NCBI RefSeq assembly: GCF_028583425.1
Contig: NC_072807.1
Span: 33,113,001 to 33,177,000 of the forward strand
Source of the DNA: Eublepharis macularius
Taxonomy: Eukaryota; Chordata; Lepidosauria; Squamata; Eublepharidae
Reading direction: 5' to 3'
DNA: 64,000 nt
The notes under the pieces are model-generated. The model was not told the DNA's origin, did not search any database, and saw only the letters and a program-made list of their open reading frames with translations. The stretch's first letter is position 1. Each line of letters starts with the position of its first letter. Positions 22,600 to 32,850 of the stretch are shown in pieces. The position numbers and the translations under genes were made by a program.

Positions 22600-22785
22600 A
22601 TAGTGCAGGCAAGCCCAATCTTATCAGATCTCAGAAGCTAAGCTGGGTCGGCCTTGGTTAATAATTGGATGGAAGACCTCCAACAAAGACCAGGTTTGCA
22701 GAGGCAGGCAATGTCTCTTGCCATGAAAACCCCACCAGGGGTTGCCATAAGTCATCTATGACTTGACAGCACCCTCCACCACCAT
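22600..22785 (+). repeat. 5S rRNA-derived SINE, copy 2
   Basis: Same family as the preceding copy, about 280 bases away and in the same orientation: ATCAGATCTCAGAAGCTAAG, CTGGGTCGGCCTTGGTTA, ending TATGACTTGACAGCACCC. The two copies are diverged from each other, so they are probably independent insertions. Confidence 0.85.
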
Positions 22786-23644
22786 CACTGGCATGGTAGC
22801 TTTCTCCTTAGAACCATACAATCAAAACCAAAGCTTCTTTTAATTACTAGGCTGCATCCAGACTAAAGTGGCAATTTACACTAATTCCCCCTTACCGCCC
22901 CATGTCATTGATCAGGGTCCCCCTTATCCCCCAGGGGCAGCATTTTATGGAGATCAGTGGACTGCAGTAGTGTTGAGGTGGGTGCCGGAGAGGTAGAAAG
23001 CACAAATCTTTCCCTATTTTAAAAGTAAAAGTACTAAAGACACAATGCAATATGTCCATGTAGTGTGGGAACAGTATTTAGCCCAATAGTCATTTTAAAG
23101 ATAACTGTATTGCATCAAGGCTAAAGTACACTGATTGTCTCACCATAGTCAGTCACAGAGAAAAACCAAAATAGTGATAAATGCATGTCCTTATAAGTCC
23201 AACTGACTGAAATGGAACATATTTCCAATTAAGATCTCTTACAAATCAGTCCCAGTTCTGACATCAACAGTGGCATTTACAAGCGTGAAAACACACCCAC
23301 TGCTTTTCTGGAAGCTAACTAGGCAGCAGCGTCTTCATGTTTTATCAAGAGATCTGACCATCTTGTCATAAATGGAACCACAAAATCTGTCTTCAAGTGG
23401 CCAGATTTTAAAACACCAATCTAGTCTAAGAACCGGGGGGGGGGGGTGTCAATTCCTACAGACTGATGTCAAATCTCTACATACTCCTTAAGTCTAGTAC
23501 CTAGGTTTTTTTGATAACCCTGCCCCTAAACAATTTATTGTGCCCCATAATGAGGCTGATCCCAAACTCTAGGAGCCACAAATCTAAGCAAGATTCTACA
23601 CGAGTATTTTCTTAAGGGTATCTCATCCTCATCTTTTATCAGGT

Positions 23645-23815
23645 AGCCGGCTCAAGGTTGACTCAGCCTTTCATCCTTCTGAGGTCGGTAAAATAAGTAC
23701 CCAGTTTCCTGGGGGTAAAGTGTAGATGACTGGGGAAGGCAATGGCAAACCACCCTGTAAAAAGTCTGCCAAGAAAACGTCGTGATGTGACGTCCCCCCA
23801 TGAGTCAGTAAACCT
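23645..23815 (+). repeat. Interspersed SINE-like repeat
   Basis: It contains CTCAAGGTTGACTCAGCCTT, GGGGAAGGCAATGGCAAACC and the CGTGATGTGACGTCCCCC segment. The same family is seen reversed at about 28128-28265. Confidence 0.6.
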
Positions 23816-24329
23816 TTATGTTTATCTCATCCTCAGTTTATAAGTTATTAAGAAACACTTGCTCCCAGATATTTCAGCTTACAGGAGAGCCATTGGAAGA
23901 GTGGTAAAGTTTGGAAAGAGGCAGGATGGAGCTTCCCAACTTTGCTGAGCTTGTGTGTACTTCTAGAGCTTCAAGGATGTCAGGTGGTGAGAGAGACATT
24001 TCTTTGCCCGAGATCCTTGAGAGCCCCTGGCCGTCAGAGCGCACTATACCAAGCCAAAAGGGTCAGAGGTCAGAAGTGGCTTCAGAGGTTTCCTAAAGGA
24101 TTGTCTTTCTGAAGTAGCCAGATCTCATTTCAGTGGGACACCTGCCCAACCACACATGGGAGGGCACAGAGACCGTAGGATGAAGCATAGAATATATCTG
24201 ATAATCTCCAGCAATGTTGTTATAATTGAACCACAACCTCAGCGCTTCCTACAAATATGTGTTCTTCCTCCCCTGAAATGAGACACAGGTAGTCCCAGTG
24301 GATTTACTTTATTTTATTTTTCCTTTATA

Positions 24330-24760
24330 CACTTACCTTTCTTACCGAGACTGAAGGTGGGCTACAAAATTAGAAAAACTATGCAATAAAACAGTGTAAG
24401 ACATCCCCGTAAAGCAGCGCAACAGTTGGATTACAAATATAAAGAAACAATGGAGTACAACCAAGACCGTACAAATGCTATGCAATGAACTCCAACTCTA
24501 TTACCTTTATGGAAGTCACTTTTCTACAGAATTCTATTTTACTACTATCCCGTTCCCTTTATAAAAATGCTCTCTCGAACCATTCCATTTTACACTTTTT
24601 GCAGAACAACAGAACGGTGGGAGCCTTTCCTGACCAGGCCATTCCTGAACAGGCCATTCCACCAGGTGAGAGCTACAACAGAGAATGCGCAAATACATTT
24701 TTGATCTTACCCCTTTGGGAGGTGGCATCTCTCTGGCTCAAACCCATCGATAGCCACCTC
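24330..24760 (-). repeat. L2/CR1-type LINE 3' end
   Basis: It starts on plus with TTACCGAGACTGAAGGTGGG, the reversed tail signature, and continues with text related to the 33095-33740 copy (for example GGTGGGAGCC near CCTGACCAGGCCATTCC). Diverged. Confidence 0.45.
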
Positions 24761-25477
24761 CACTTGTTTGGATATGCCATAACGATGGCCCCCACTACGG
24801 GACACAATCCAGCAATCACCTTCACTCACGCTAATTGTCACTCCTACTGCTGTGAGGATATTGACATATGAGAAATGCAATCTACTCTTTTATGTTCCTT
24901 TTCAAAGGCTGAAAGAGAAATGAAGGCCACAAGCACTTCCCTCTAGAGAAGCAAGCATTTTTTCCCAGTGCCACTGTAAAAGAAATATCCCAATGGCGTT
25001 GAAGAAGCTAGAAAAGAGAAGGAAAAAACATGGCGGTAGGGAGTCACCCTAGCATGCATGCCACCAAAAGCTGAGCTTCACAGATTAGGAAGACGCATCC
25101 CCCCTGCAGGGGACAGACAGTCACAATTTCAGCTTGGGAAGTGAAAACGCGGACTCTGCTACTGTATCCGACACCTAGTTCACGTGGGCATGAGAACGAG
25201 GTGTTCGGACACTGACTGAGTTTCATCTCTCACAGAGACTCCCAAGGGAGTACAAATCACTCTAAGCATCCCACCGCTGGAGGGAAGAGCTAACTCAAAA
25301 TAGCTGCTCTCTTGGATGACACCAATGGCCCATCTAGTCCAGCATCCTGGGTCATACAGCAACCAATGGGATACCCACAGGAGGTTCACAAGCAGGTGTA
25401 TGGAAACCAATGTCTCTCTTTGCAATTGCCTCCTAACAACTGGAATGCAGAGGTACACAGCACCTGAACACAGAGGT

Positions 25478-25528
25478 TGTATTCATTCATTCATTCATTC
25501 ATTCATTCATTCATTCATTCATTCATTC
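25478..25528. repeat. (ATTC)n microsatellite with reversed LINE tail
   Basis: About 12 units of ATTC. They are followed to about 25630 by a reversed LINE-type tail in which GTCTGGTGCTCAAGGTGGAT occurs twice, separated by a TA-rich run. Confidence 0.85.
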
Positions 25529-26970
25529 AACTTATACACTGCCTCTCCACTATGTCTGGTGCTCAAGGTGGATTACAACATATATATATGTTGTATATAT
25601 GTCTGGTGCTCAAGGTGGATTACAACATGTGTGTGTGTGTGTGTAAAGGACAAATGTTAAAATCAGTAATACAATATTAAAATAAAATGCAGACATGAAA
25701 AACCAATAACATAATAAAATACAAACATTAAAACCCACAGTAGAATACAAACATGAAAACCCACACATCTAAAAGAACGGCACCATCTCTAAATCCTACT
25801 CATGTCTTTTCCTCTTTTTTTGAAGAGCTTGGGAGAACATGAAAGCTTGCGCACCATTCAGTTATTTGGTGTATCCTAATCAAAGGTAGACTGTATTGTG
25901 GTTGGCCACCATTGAAGGACCTGTCCTCCGTAAATTTGTCTAATCCCCATTTAAGGACACCTACCCTAGATGCCGTCATAACATCCTATGGCAGTGAGTT
26001 CCGTAGGTTAATTACGCATTGCTTTAACAAGTAGTTTCATTCCTTCGTCTTAAATTAACTATCAGTTCTCAAGGTACCTTCCAAGTTCTAGTTTTTGAGG
26101 AGAAGGAGAAATGTTCTTTCCTCACTTTCTCTAGACAGTGCTTAGTTTTTTATAAACTGTAATAATTTCTTCCCATTCATCTTTTTTGTAAACTAAAATT
26201 CCTGAACTCTTTAGCCCTTTCTTATAGGGAAAGCGCTTCTATCTCTTGGTCATTTGAGCTGCACTTTTTCTAGTTCTTCATTACCCTTTTTCCTTCCTTA
26301 AAAAAAAGATATAATGACCAGGACTATACCAACCACAGCTCTATATAAGGGCATTACAATACCACCCATTTCATTATAGGGGTCACTGCCTGTGGAAAGA
26401 GTATATGGGTCAGGCACCCAATGAGACTGGAAAGTGTATGGCTATTGAACGGGGAAAGGACACCGCCGAAGGGTGGATACCAAATTAGATTATGCTCACA
26501 GCAGTCCACTGGTGATGTCACTTTCCCCACATTTTTGCACACACAAGCAAGGGATGGGGGGAGTCAATGAGAGGTTTGCTTTAAGCACATCCAGAGAAAG
26601 CAATGCTGACCCATGGGTGCCACAGACCCGTGTCTGTGGGTCAGCATCGCAGCCTGCCAAGAGCCCGTGCTAAACACTCCAAGCCAGCGAACAGAAGGCC
26701 TCAACTAGCCGGCGGGTGACCTCTTTTAGAGCCTATCCGGGCTTTGGAGGATGGAAGGAGGGGAGGCGGTGGGCATGGCCACGGGTGAGCGTGCGTGCGT
26801 GCGTGCCTGCGGGGAAAGGGAAAGGAACCAAATATACCCCCCCTTTACCCCCGAGCGCACAGGGGCCGAATCTGCAGACTCGCCGTGCAATTTCTGCAGG
26901 GAGGGGGGAGCTGGGGAAGGGGTTGGTTTGGGGAGAAGGCTGTTTTTTGGCACGGATTCTCTGCCCGTAG

Positions 26971-27270
26971 ATCTAAAGACCACATTGCACGTCCGTAAGG
27001 GGACTGGATATAGCCCACCCCTGCATCGCTGTAGGTCGTTGCACATCCAGGGGTGGAGGGGACTGGATCTAGCCCACCTCTGCTTCGCCGGAGGACTAAA
27101 GGCCACATTGCACGTCCCGGGGAGAAGGGGATACAGCACACCTCTCCTTCGCCCTAGGCAACAGTGCACGTCCCGGAGGGCCTGGCTGTAATCCACCACC
27201 GTCTTGCCGTAGGTCTAAAGGCCACATTGCACAGCCGTGGGGAGGGCCTGGATCGAGCCCACCCTGCCTA
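26971..27270. repeat. Minisatellite, about 60-bp unit, five imperfect copies
   Basis: Copies begin near 26971, 27032, 27092, 27156 and 27211. They share TAAAGGCCACATTGCACGTC, GGGGACTGGATCTAGCCCAC and CTGCTTCGCCGTAGG. Unit lengths differ by a few bases to about 10 bases. It lies just inside intron 1 of SCAMP5, beside the CpG island. Confidence 0.85.
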
Positions 27271-27339
27271 ACTAACTGAGAGGCTGGGGTGCGGGAGGAT
27301 TCCTTCCCGGACGACTGTCCAGAGTCCTGAAAGGGACCA

Positions 27340-27700
27340 GGCGGTGCAGGGGACGGGCAGCGGGGCGCAAGGGGGTCTCCTTGGAGCAGGGAAAGACCCC
27401 TTTGGGAGAGGGGGACCGTTCCGGCCTCTGCCCCCCGCCCCGGCCCCGCACTCACCGCTCCGCAGCCCCGATCCGCGGGCCCCGCAACCCCGTCCCCGGA
27501 TCCGTCCCGCAGCGCCCACCGGCGCCTCCTGCCGCAGCGGCCGCAGCTCTCGCGAGGCTCCGGCGGCTCCGGCAGAGGCGGGGCGAGGCGGGGCCGGAGG
27601 AGCGGAGACGCTGTCCAGGGTGCTGAAAGAGGCCCGGAGCGCGGGCGGGGCGCGCAAAAGCGAGGAGGGCGCAACGGTTCGGGGTGAACGCGGGACAGAG
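27340..27700 (-). promoter_or_regulatory. SCAMP5: CpG island; probable SCAMP5 promoter and non-coding exon 1
   Basis: A sharply bounded G+C- and CpG-rich block with GC boxes (CCCCGCCC near 27433). On the minus strand it holds a consensus donor, GCGGAGCG followed by GTGAGTGCGG, placing the exon edge at 27456. The exon would run from there to a start site somewhere in 27500-27680. It would splice to the acceptor at 20026. Open frames across it on both strands are by-products of the base composition. Confidence 0.6.
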
Positions 27701-27791
27701 TCACACCGGTGGGCAGTTTAAACGTGGCCCCTTAAAGGCATAGCAGGCTGATTTCAGTATATATGCTTGATGGGGGTTTTTTTGGGTGGGG

Positions 27792-27935
27792 GGGAATCAA
27801 GTCACAGCCAATTTATGGAGACCCCAAAGGGTTTTCCGGGCGAGAGACGATCACAGATGAGACTGTCATTGCATGCCTCTGCATAGCGACCATGGATTGG
27901 TGGTCTCCCGTCCAAGAAAATTAGTTCTCTGGTTC
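27792..27935 (-). repeat. Reversed 5S-derived SINE fragment
   Basis: It contains GTCACAGCCAATTTATGGAG, CCAAAGGGTTTTCCGGGCGA and TGGTGGTCTCCCGTCCAAG. The last is the complement of the GGATGGGAGAC part of the 5S head. Confidence 0.55.
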
Positions 27936-27975
27936 TGTTCGAGCGCTGGGCCTGGTAATATTCTTCATCCAATAA

Positions 27976-28125
27976 AGGTACATAAGAACGTAAGAGAAGC
28001 CATGTTGGATCAGGCCAATGGCCCATCCAGTCCAACACTCTGTGACACACAGTGGCCAAAAACCAGGTGTCTTCAGGAGGTCTGCCAGTGGGGAAGGGAC
28101 ACTAGAAGCCTTCCTACTGATTGCC
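27976..28125 (+). repeat. CR1-type LINE fragment
   Basis: It contains GAGAAGCCATGTTGGATCAG and CAATGGCCCATCCAGTCCAA followed by ACACTCTGTG, a common amniote LINE 3' text. Related pieces occur at about 25310-25470, 38390-38530, 42560-42640 and 63880-63940. Confidence 0.65.
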
Positions 28126-28283
28126 CCAAGGTAAAGGTAAAGGTGCAAGCACCGAATCATTACTGACCCATGGGGAGACATCACATCATGACATTTTCTT
28201 GGCAGACTTTTTGTTGCGGGGTGGTTTGCCATTGCCTTCCCCAATCATCTACACAGGTGAGACAAAATTCTCCTCCAGCTAAG

Positions 28284-28504
28284 AAAAGAGCAAGAGTCCA
28301 GTAGCACCTATAAAACTGACAAGATTTGTGGTAGGGTATGAGCTTTCGTGAGTCACTGCTCACTTCTTCAGATATCCAGTATCTGAAGAAGTGAGCACAA
28401 AAGCTCATACCCTACCACAATTTTTGTTAGTCTTATAGGTACTACTAGACTGTTGCTCTTTTCTACTGCTACAGACAGACTAACACAGATAGCCATCTTG
28501 ATCT
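28284..28504. mobile_element. PLE-type inverted-repeat insertion with hammerhead core (type B)
   Basis: Two facing copies of the end are joined at a short centre near 28371-28383. Flanks TCCTCCAGCTAAG (28271-28283) and TCCTCCACCTAAG (28505-28517) form a 13-bp target duplication with one difference. The minus-strand core looks intact: CTGAAGA (complement of 28365-28371), stem II of GTGAG and CTCAC, GAAA (complement of 28344-28347). Confidence 0.7.
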
Positions 28505-28857
28505 TCCTCCACCTAAGGTGCTACTGGAATCGAACCTTGCTACACTACTTCATCAAGAAGACCCTGAATTGCCCAAAGTCTATACATCTGTCTGTCCCAC
28601 TTGGTGTAGGACACTTAGGGCAAGAACTGGTCTCTCTGAACACCTAGAGGAGCTTAAAAGTAGCCCAGATATATGGTAAAGCTAACATTTTCATACTAAT
28701 GATGACCTTGTCTTGTATCTCTTCTCCAGGTGACTTGGAGATGGGGCAGATGTCTTGTGTGAAATGTGTTTTTCTCCTGTCCTTCATGTACTTATCTAAT
28801 GAGGTTAGCAATCTCACTTACATCTACTAGTCATGCATCTCTCTTCTTCTTTTGCTG

Positions 28858-29050
28858 TCAAGTTGCAGCTGCCTTATGGTGACCCAGCAGGGTTTCCAAG
28901 GCCAAAAATGTTCAGAGGTGGGTTGCCATGGCCTACTTCTGCAAAACCACCCTGGAACTTCATTGGTGGTCTCCTATCCAAGTACTAACCAGCACTGATC
29001 CCACTTAGCTTCTGTTATCTGAGAGGATCAGGCTAGCCTGGGCCATCCAA
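28858..29050 (-). repeat. Reversed 5S rRNA-derived SINE
   Basis: It reads, on plus, CAGCTGCCTTATGGTGACCC, AGAGGTGGGTTGCCATGGCC, then GTGGTCTCCTATCCAAGTAC and AGCACTGATCCCACTTAGCT, the complement of the 5S head. Confidence 0.8.
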
Positions 29051-29268
29051 GTCAGGATACATCAGGCATTTCAAAATATTTCTAGGATTAGGATTTCTTG
29101 CTCACTATAGGTATTAGCTAATTAGTGAAACCTATGGCCCATTTCAGGTTAACTAGCTTAGAAAAACTAATGAATGTGTAATTTGCTTGCAGTTTATTTT
29201 TTATTTTTCCTTCTTCTCCCATAAAAGGTCTGCCTAGCGAGCAGCCACTCATCACTGCATGGTAAAAA

Positions 29269-29640
29269 ATGGATGGATGGATGGATGGATGGATGGATGG
29301 ATGGATGGATGGATGGATGGATGGATGGATGGATGGATGGATGGATGGATGGATGGATGGATGGAAATCCAGATGGAGATCCAGTTTGGTATAGTGGTTA
29401 AGAGCACGGGACTCTAATCTGGAGAGCCGGGTTTGATTCCCCACTCCTCCACTTGAAGCCAGCTGGGTGACCTTGGGCTAGTCATGGCTCTCTGGAGCTC
29501 TCTCAGCTCCACCCACCTCACAGGGTGTTTTGTTGTGGGGATAATAATGTCATACTATGTAAACCGCTCGGAGTGGGCATTAAGTTGTCCTGAAGGTTGG
29601 TGTATAAATTGAATGCTGTTGCTGTTGCTATTGCTGTTAT
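29269..29640 (+). repeat. (ATGG)n microsatellite followed by a tRNA-derived SINE
   Basis: About 24 units of ATGG end at about 29365. A SINE follows at about 29374-29640 with an A-box TTTGGTATAGTGGTTAAGAG, a B-box GGGTTTGATTCCCC, the body CCAGCTGGGTGACCTTGGGC, and the tail TGTAAACCGCTCGGAGTGGG. This is a typical squamate SINE of a different subfamily from the 9896 copy. Confidence 0.85.
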
Positions 29641-29700
29641 GGATGGACGGACAATGAATGGACAGACAGACAGACAGACAGACGGATGGATGGATGTACG

Positions 29701-29762
<62 letters not shown>

Positions 29763-29872
29763 TAAAGAGACGGATGGACGGACGGACGGACGGATGGACA
29801 GACAGATAGAGAGATGGATGGATGGACGGATGGACAGGCAGACAGAGAGACGGATGGATACATAGATACACA
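29640..29872. repeat. Compound (GACA)n / (GGAC)n / (GGAT)n microsatellite
   Basis: A long mixed tetranucleotide array beginning at the 3' end of the SINE, with an uninterrupted CAGA-type core at about 29706-29762. Ser/Val/Cys-rich open frames on the minus strand are produced by the array and are not genes. Confidence 0.9.
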
Positions 29873-30876
29873 GATACTCTATATACATTCCTGTACTTGG
29901 TGGCTTAAATTGTACTCAGGTCCCACCTGGAATATGGCATGCCCTGTAACCATGAAACCTAGAGCATCCCTCAGTATGCTTAGCATGGATTTTCTCTTGC
30001 CACCACAGAATGATCACAACAGGCTAGCCAGCTGCTGGCACTTGCCCACTCCTTCACACCCTCTCTGTCACAAGGGACAGGGCTTCTAGCTGAAAGGATC
30101 AGACTTCGAGGCAGGTTAGACCCATGCACACCCCACACATACACACCGCCATTTTCAAAAGCACCTGCTGACCCTGGATCTCTGTTGCATTGAAGGCCAC
30201 AAGGTTCGCATGCTCGTTTTATGTTCTTCTTTTGGTCTACATTCAATCATTGTGCCAGCAGCTGCCCTTGGGTGTCCTGTTTGAAAATTAGGTGGTAGCG
30301 ATAATAAAAGGCTTTATTACTAGAGAATCTGTCTGCTGCACTGAGTGTCCATGTATTCATGGATGCTGTGTGCGCTTGAGTGGCAGTAAGCCCCACTGAA
30401 CTCTTACTCCCACATAAACATGCAGACAGCTGAAGTTTATCTAGTTTGTGCTCTTAGAATAGTAAAATATGAAAGTCTGGTGTTGATGGTGATAATTAGC
30501 TCGATGGGAAGGAACAATTAAAGAGCAGAAGATAACAGTAACTCCCAAAATACTTTCATGTATGAGAGTGTTGCCAGGTGGGAAAACATAGAAATGCCAT
30601 TCACTCATGCCTGAAAGCCTCCAGGCAGAGGCAGTTATAGCAGCCATGACCCACACACAATGGCTTCATTGTTGCTGTCTGCAACGAGGTGAATGCGATC
30701 CTTCATGCCTGACAGATGCTTCTTATATCAGCAGGTCTGAAAGAAGAAGGTTTGATCAGGCAATGTCACTGTTCTCTAGCGATGGACCACAAAGTCAGCT
30801 TTAAGTCTCCACAGCTGAAGGAAAGAGAACGAGGTTGTTGTGGGTTTTCCGGGCTGTATTGCCGTGGTCTTGGCAT

Positions 30877-30927
30877 TGTAGTTCCTGACGTTTCGCTAGC
30901 AGCTGTGGCTGGCATCTTCAGAGGTGT
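30877..30927 (-). ncRNA. Hammerhead ribozyme motif (type A), left arm
   Basis: Mirror image of the right-arm motif on the minus strand: CTGAAGA is the complement of 30915-30921 and GAAA the complement of 30891-30894. Stem II reads GCCAGC with GCTAGC, one pair weaker than the right arm. Confidence 0.55.
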
Positions 30928-30993
30928 GGCACCAAAAGACAGAGATCTCTCAGTGCCTGAGAGATCTTTGAGAGATCTCTGTCTTTTGGTGCC

Positions 30994-31045
30994 ACACCTC
31001 TGAAGATGCCAGCCACAGCTGCTGGCGAAACGTCAGGAACTACAA
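30994..31045 (+). ncRNA. Hammerhead ribozyme motif (type A), right arm
   Basis: CTGAAGA (31000-31006), perfect six-base stem II GCCAGC/GCTGGC (31008-31013 with 31021-31026), GAAA (31027-31030), then CGTC. The ACGT forms a minimal, self-complementary stem III, so the predicted cut follows GTC. Stem I pairs CCT before the core with AGG after it. It looks like a complete minimal type I core. Confidence 0.65.
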
Positions 31046-31252
31046 TGCCAAGACCACGGCAATACAGCCCGGAAAACCCACAACAACCATCGTTCTCCGG
31101 CCGTGAAAGCCTTCGACAATACATCGAAAGAGAACGAGGCTTGCAACCTTGAGCCAAGAAGGGGCACCCACGTTAACAGGACAATCCTAGGCAGAGTTAT
31201 GGCCCTCTGTCCAGTGAAATCAATGGACTTCTAAGGGTGCAACTCTGTTTAG

Positions 31253-31655
31253 TAGAGATGGGCACAAAGTGGAAAAAAAACGAACTGTGCTGTTCGTAGT
31301 TCATCGCATTTCAGGAACTACAGCTTTCACAAACCTGCCCCAGTTTGTGAACCGGTTCGTTTGGTTCGTGAAAACATCACACTCGGGTCAGCAAATTGTC
31401 ACTTCTAGGTCAGCAGAAGGTCACTTCCGGGTCAGCAGAAGGTCTGCAGGAAGTCCATTCCCTATTGCCTAGGAAACTGATTGATCAGCGCCAGGCTGTC
31501 TGCAGTGATGACCCAAAAAATGAACCAAACAAACCAGCCTAAAGTTCGTGGTGGTTCGTCAGAAATGGGATCTGACTAACTGCTGGTTCGCGAACCACGA
31601 ACTGGCCTGGATCGTGACGAACTTTGGTTCGTATTTTAGTTTGTGCCCATCTCTA
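31253..31655. mobile_element. Short hAT-type DNA transposon nested in another repeat
   Basis: Ends TAGAGATGGGCACAAA and TTTGTGCCCATCTCTA are perfect inverted repeats of 16 bp. The flanking octamer CTGTTTAG is exact on both sides (31245-31252 and 31656-31663). The host sequence is itself a copy of a CAATCCTAGGCAGAGTTAT-type repeat (about 31168-31252, continuing at 31664). Inside are several TTCGTGAACC-like blocks and no gene. Confidence 0.85.
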
Positions 31656-32169
31656 CTGTTTAGTATTGCACCGTAAATCAAGTGGAATTGTTGCACAATC
31701 GGGGCGACTGATGGAAGGAGCTGTTACCTTTAGGTGGCATTCTTCTCCTATGATTCAGTACAAATCCAGGGACCCCATTCTAGTTGGTGCTTCTTCTCTC
31801 CTTTCTCCGTTTTCTATTGCCAACAGAGGCCAGACAGGAGCTTTTCTGGAAGGAAGTTTGCAAGGACATGAAGGCAACACCTTCACTTGGCCTCCAGCAC
31901 AACTTGCATTCTTATATCAGCACTCAAAGCAATGTATAAAAGAACCTATTAAAACCACAACATGTGAAGTAGCCTTGACAGATGACCACATTCTGGAATG
32001 GTAAAGATAGATCCAGTTGGATAAATTTGCTGGTCTGCAATAGAAGAGCAACATTTGAATCCAGTAGCACCTTGGCCGTGAAAAGGGAATTACATTTTTG
32101 CTTCTAGCATTGGGAAGGGGCATGCAAACTTGTAAAATGGCCCCTCCTACACACCCGTCAACACTACAG

Positions 32170-32850
32170 CCCTTCATCCCATACATACCCTATCACTAAC
32201 CATGGGAAAGCTTGTTTCAGTTATGAAATTACTGTTGCATAGTCTACATTTCTGAAAAACGCCCGGATAAACAGAGTTCTTCCTTGGTGTCCTCTTCCAT
32301 GCTCTGTGAGGCTCTTGGCTCCTTGGTTTAGTGGACTGGAAGATGACTAGAGAAACGTTGGTGGAGGACTTGGGATGAATCAGGCAGATCATGTCATAGA
32401 TCCCGTCAGGATCTTCGATCATTTCAGCGGGCCCGTAAGACGGAGATGTTCTGCCAGGCATATGGTTGAGGCCACCATGAGATCTTTACTGAGCCTTCCA
32501 CCAGTATCCCACTAAGTGTGGGGTTATACAGTGTCCACCGGCCGGCTGCCCAACATATGGGTACAGCACGGGGCTATGTAGTGCCCATCCGTTAGCTGAC
32601 CTATGTATGGGTTGCAGTACGTTATCCGTCGGCTTCCCTCTCCTTGTATGTTGATGGGCAGGAATCCGGAATTGACCCCTTCTTGCGATAGTTATTATCT
32701 GTTTGTTGATTTTATGATATGAACTGTTGTTTTATGAACTGTTGTTTAATATTTGTGTTGTATTTTTATAACTGTTGTACCTCGCCCTGAACCCGCTTGC
32801 GGGAAGGGCGGGTTAGAAATGTAATAAATAATATATAATAGAGCCCCTTT
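32170..32850 (+). repeat. CR1/L2-type LINE 3' end
   Basis: It finishes with CCTGAACCCGCTTGCGGGAA, GGGCGGGTTAGAAATGTAAT and an AATAAATAATATA tail. The same tail closes a copy at about 45095-45270. Upstream text at 32400-32460 resembles a worn coding end. The start is approximate. Confidence 0.6.

Larger units (their letters stand above)
20026..27455 (-). other. SCAMP5: SCAMP5 intron 1 (if exon 1 is at 27456)
   Basis: It contains a perfect 310-bp tandem duplication (20994-21610), a LINE tail (21780-21845), two 5S-derived SINE copies (22320-22785), a SINE at about 23645-23815, a reversed LINE 3' end at about 24330-24760, a CR1-type piece at about 25310-25470, an (ATTC)n run (25478-25528), and a minisatellite (26971-27270). 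About 22790-23640 and 25800-26700 show no recognisable gene. Confidence 0.65.
30835..31125 (+). mobile_element. PLE end-only insertion: near-perfect palindrome with two hammerhead cores
   Basis: A 291-bp insertion with an exact 14-bp target duplication (GAAAGAGAACGAGG at 30821-30834 and 31126-31139). It consists of two facing copies of the same PLE end, about 135 bases each. The full tail (CTCCGGCCGTGAAAGCCTTC) is at the right. Nothing of the coding region is present. Cores: plus CTGAAGA 31000-31006 with GAAA 31027-31030; minus CTGAAGA complement of 30915-30921 with GAAA complement of 30891-30894. The target duplication is exact, so insertion is fairly recent. Confidence 0.8.

Noticed and set aside
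22320-22785. Functional 5S rRNA genes
   Set aside because: Only part of the 5S sequence is present, it is diverged, and it is fused to a SINE body, so these are retroposons.
27340-27700. A protein-coding gene start for an unknown gene
   Set aside because: The island's best splice signal is on minus and fits SCAMP5 exon 1; no coding exon is seen on plus.
27096-27721. Open frames of 80-202 codons on both strands at the 27.5 kb island
   Set aside because: CpG-island and minisatellite composition; no family resemblance. The only supported signal is a non-coding exon donor.
29518-29888. Ser/Val/Cys/Leu-rich open frames on minus resembling a repetitive membrane protein
   Set aside because: They are translations of a tetranucleotide array and have no start context or homology.
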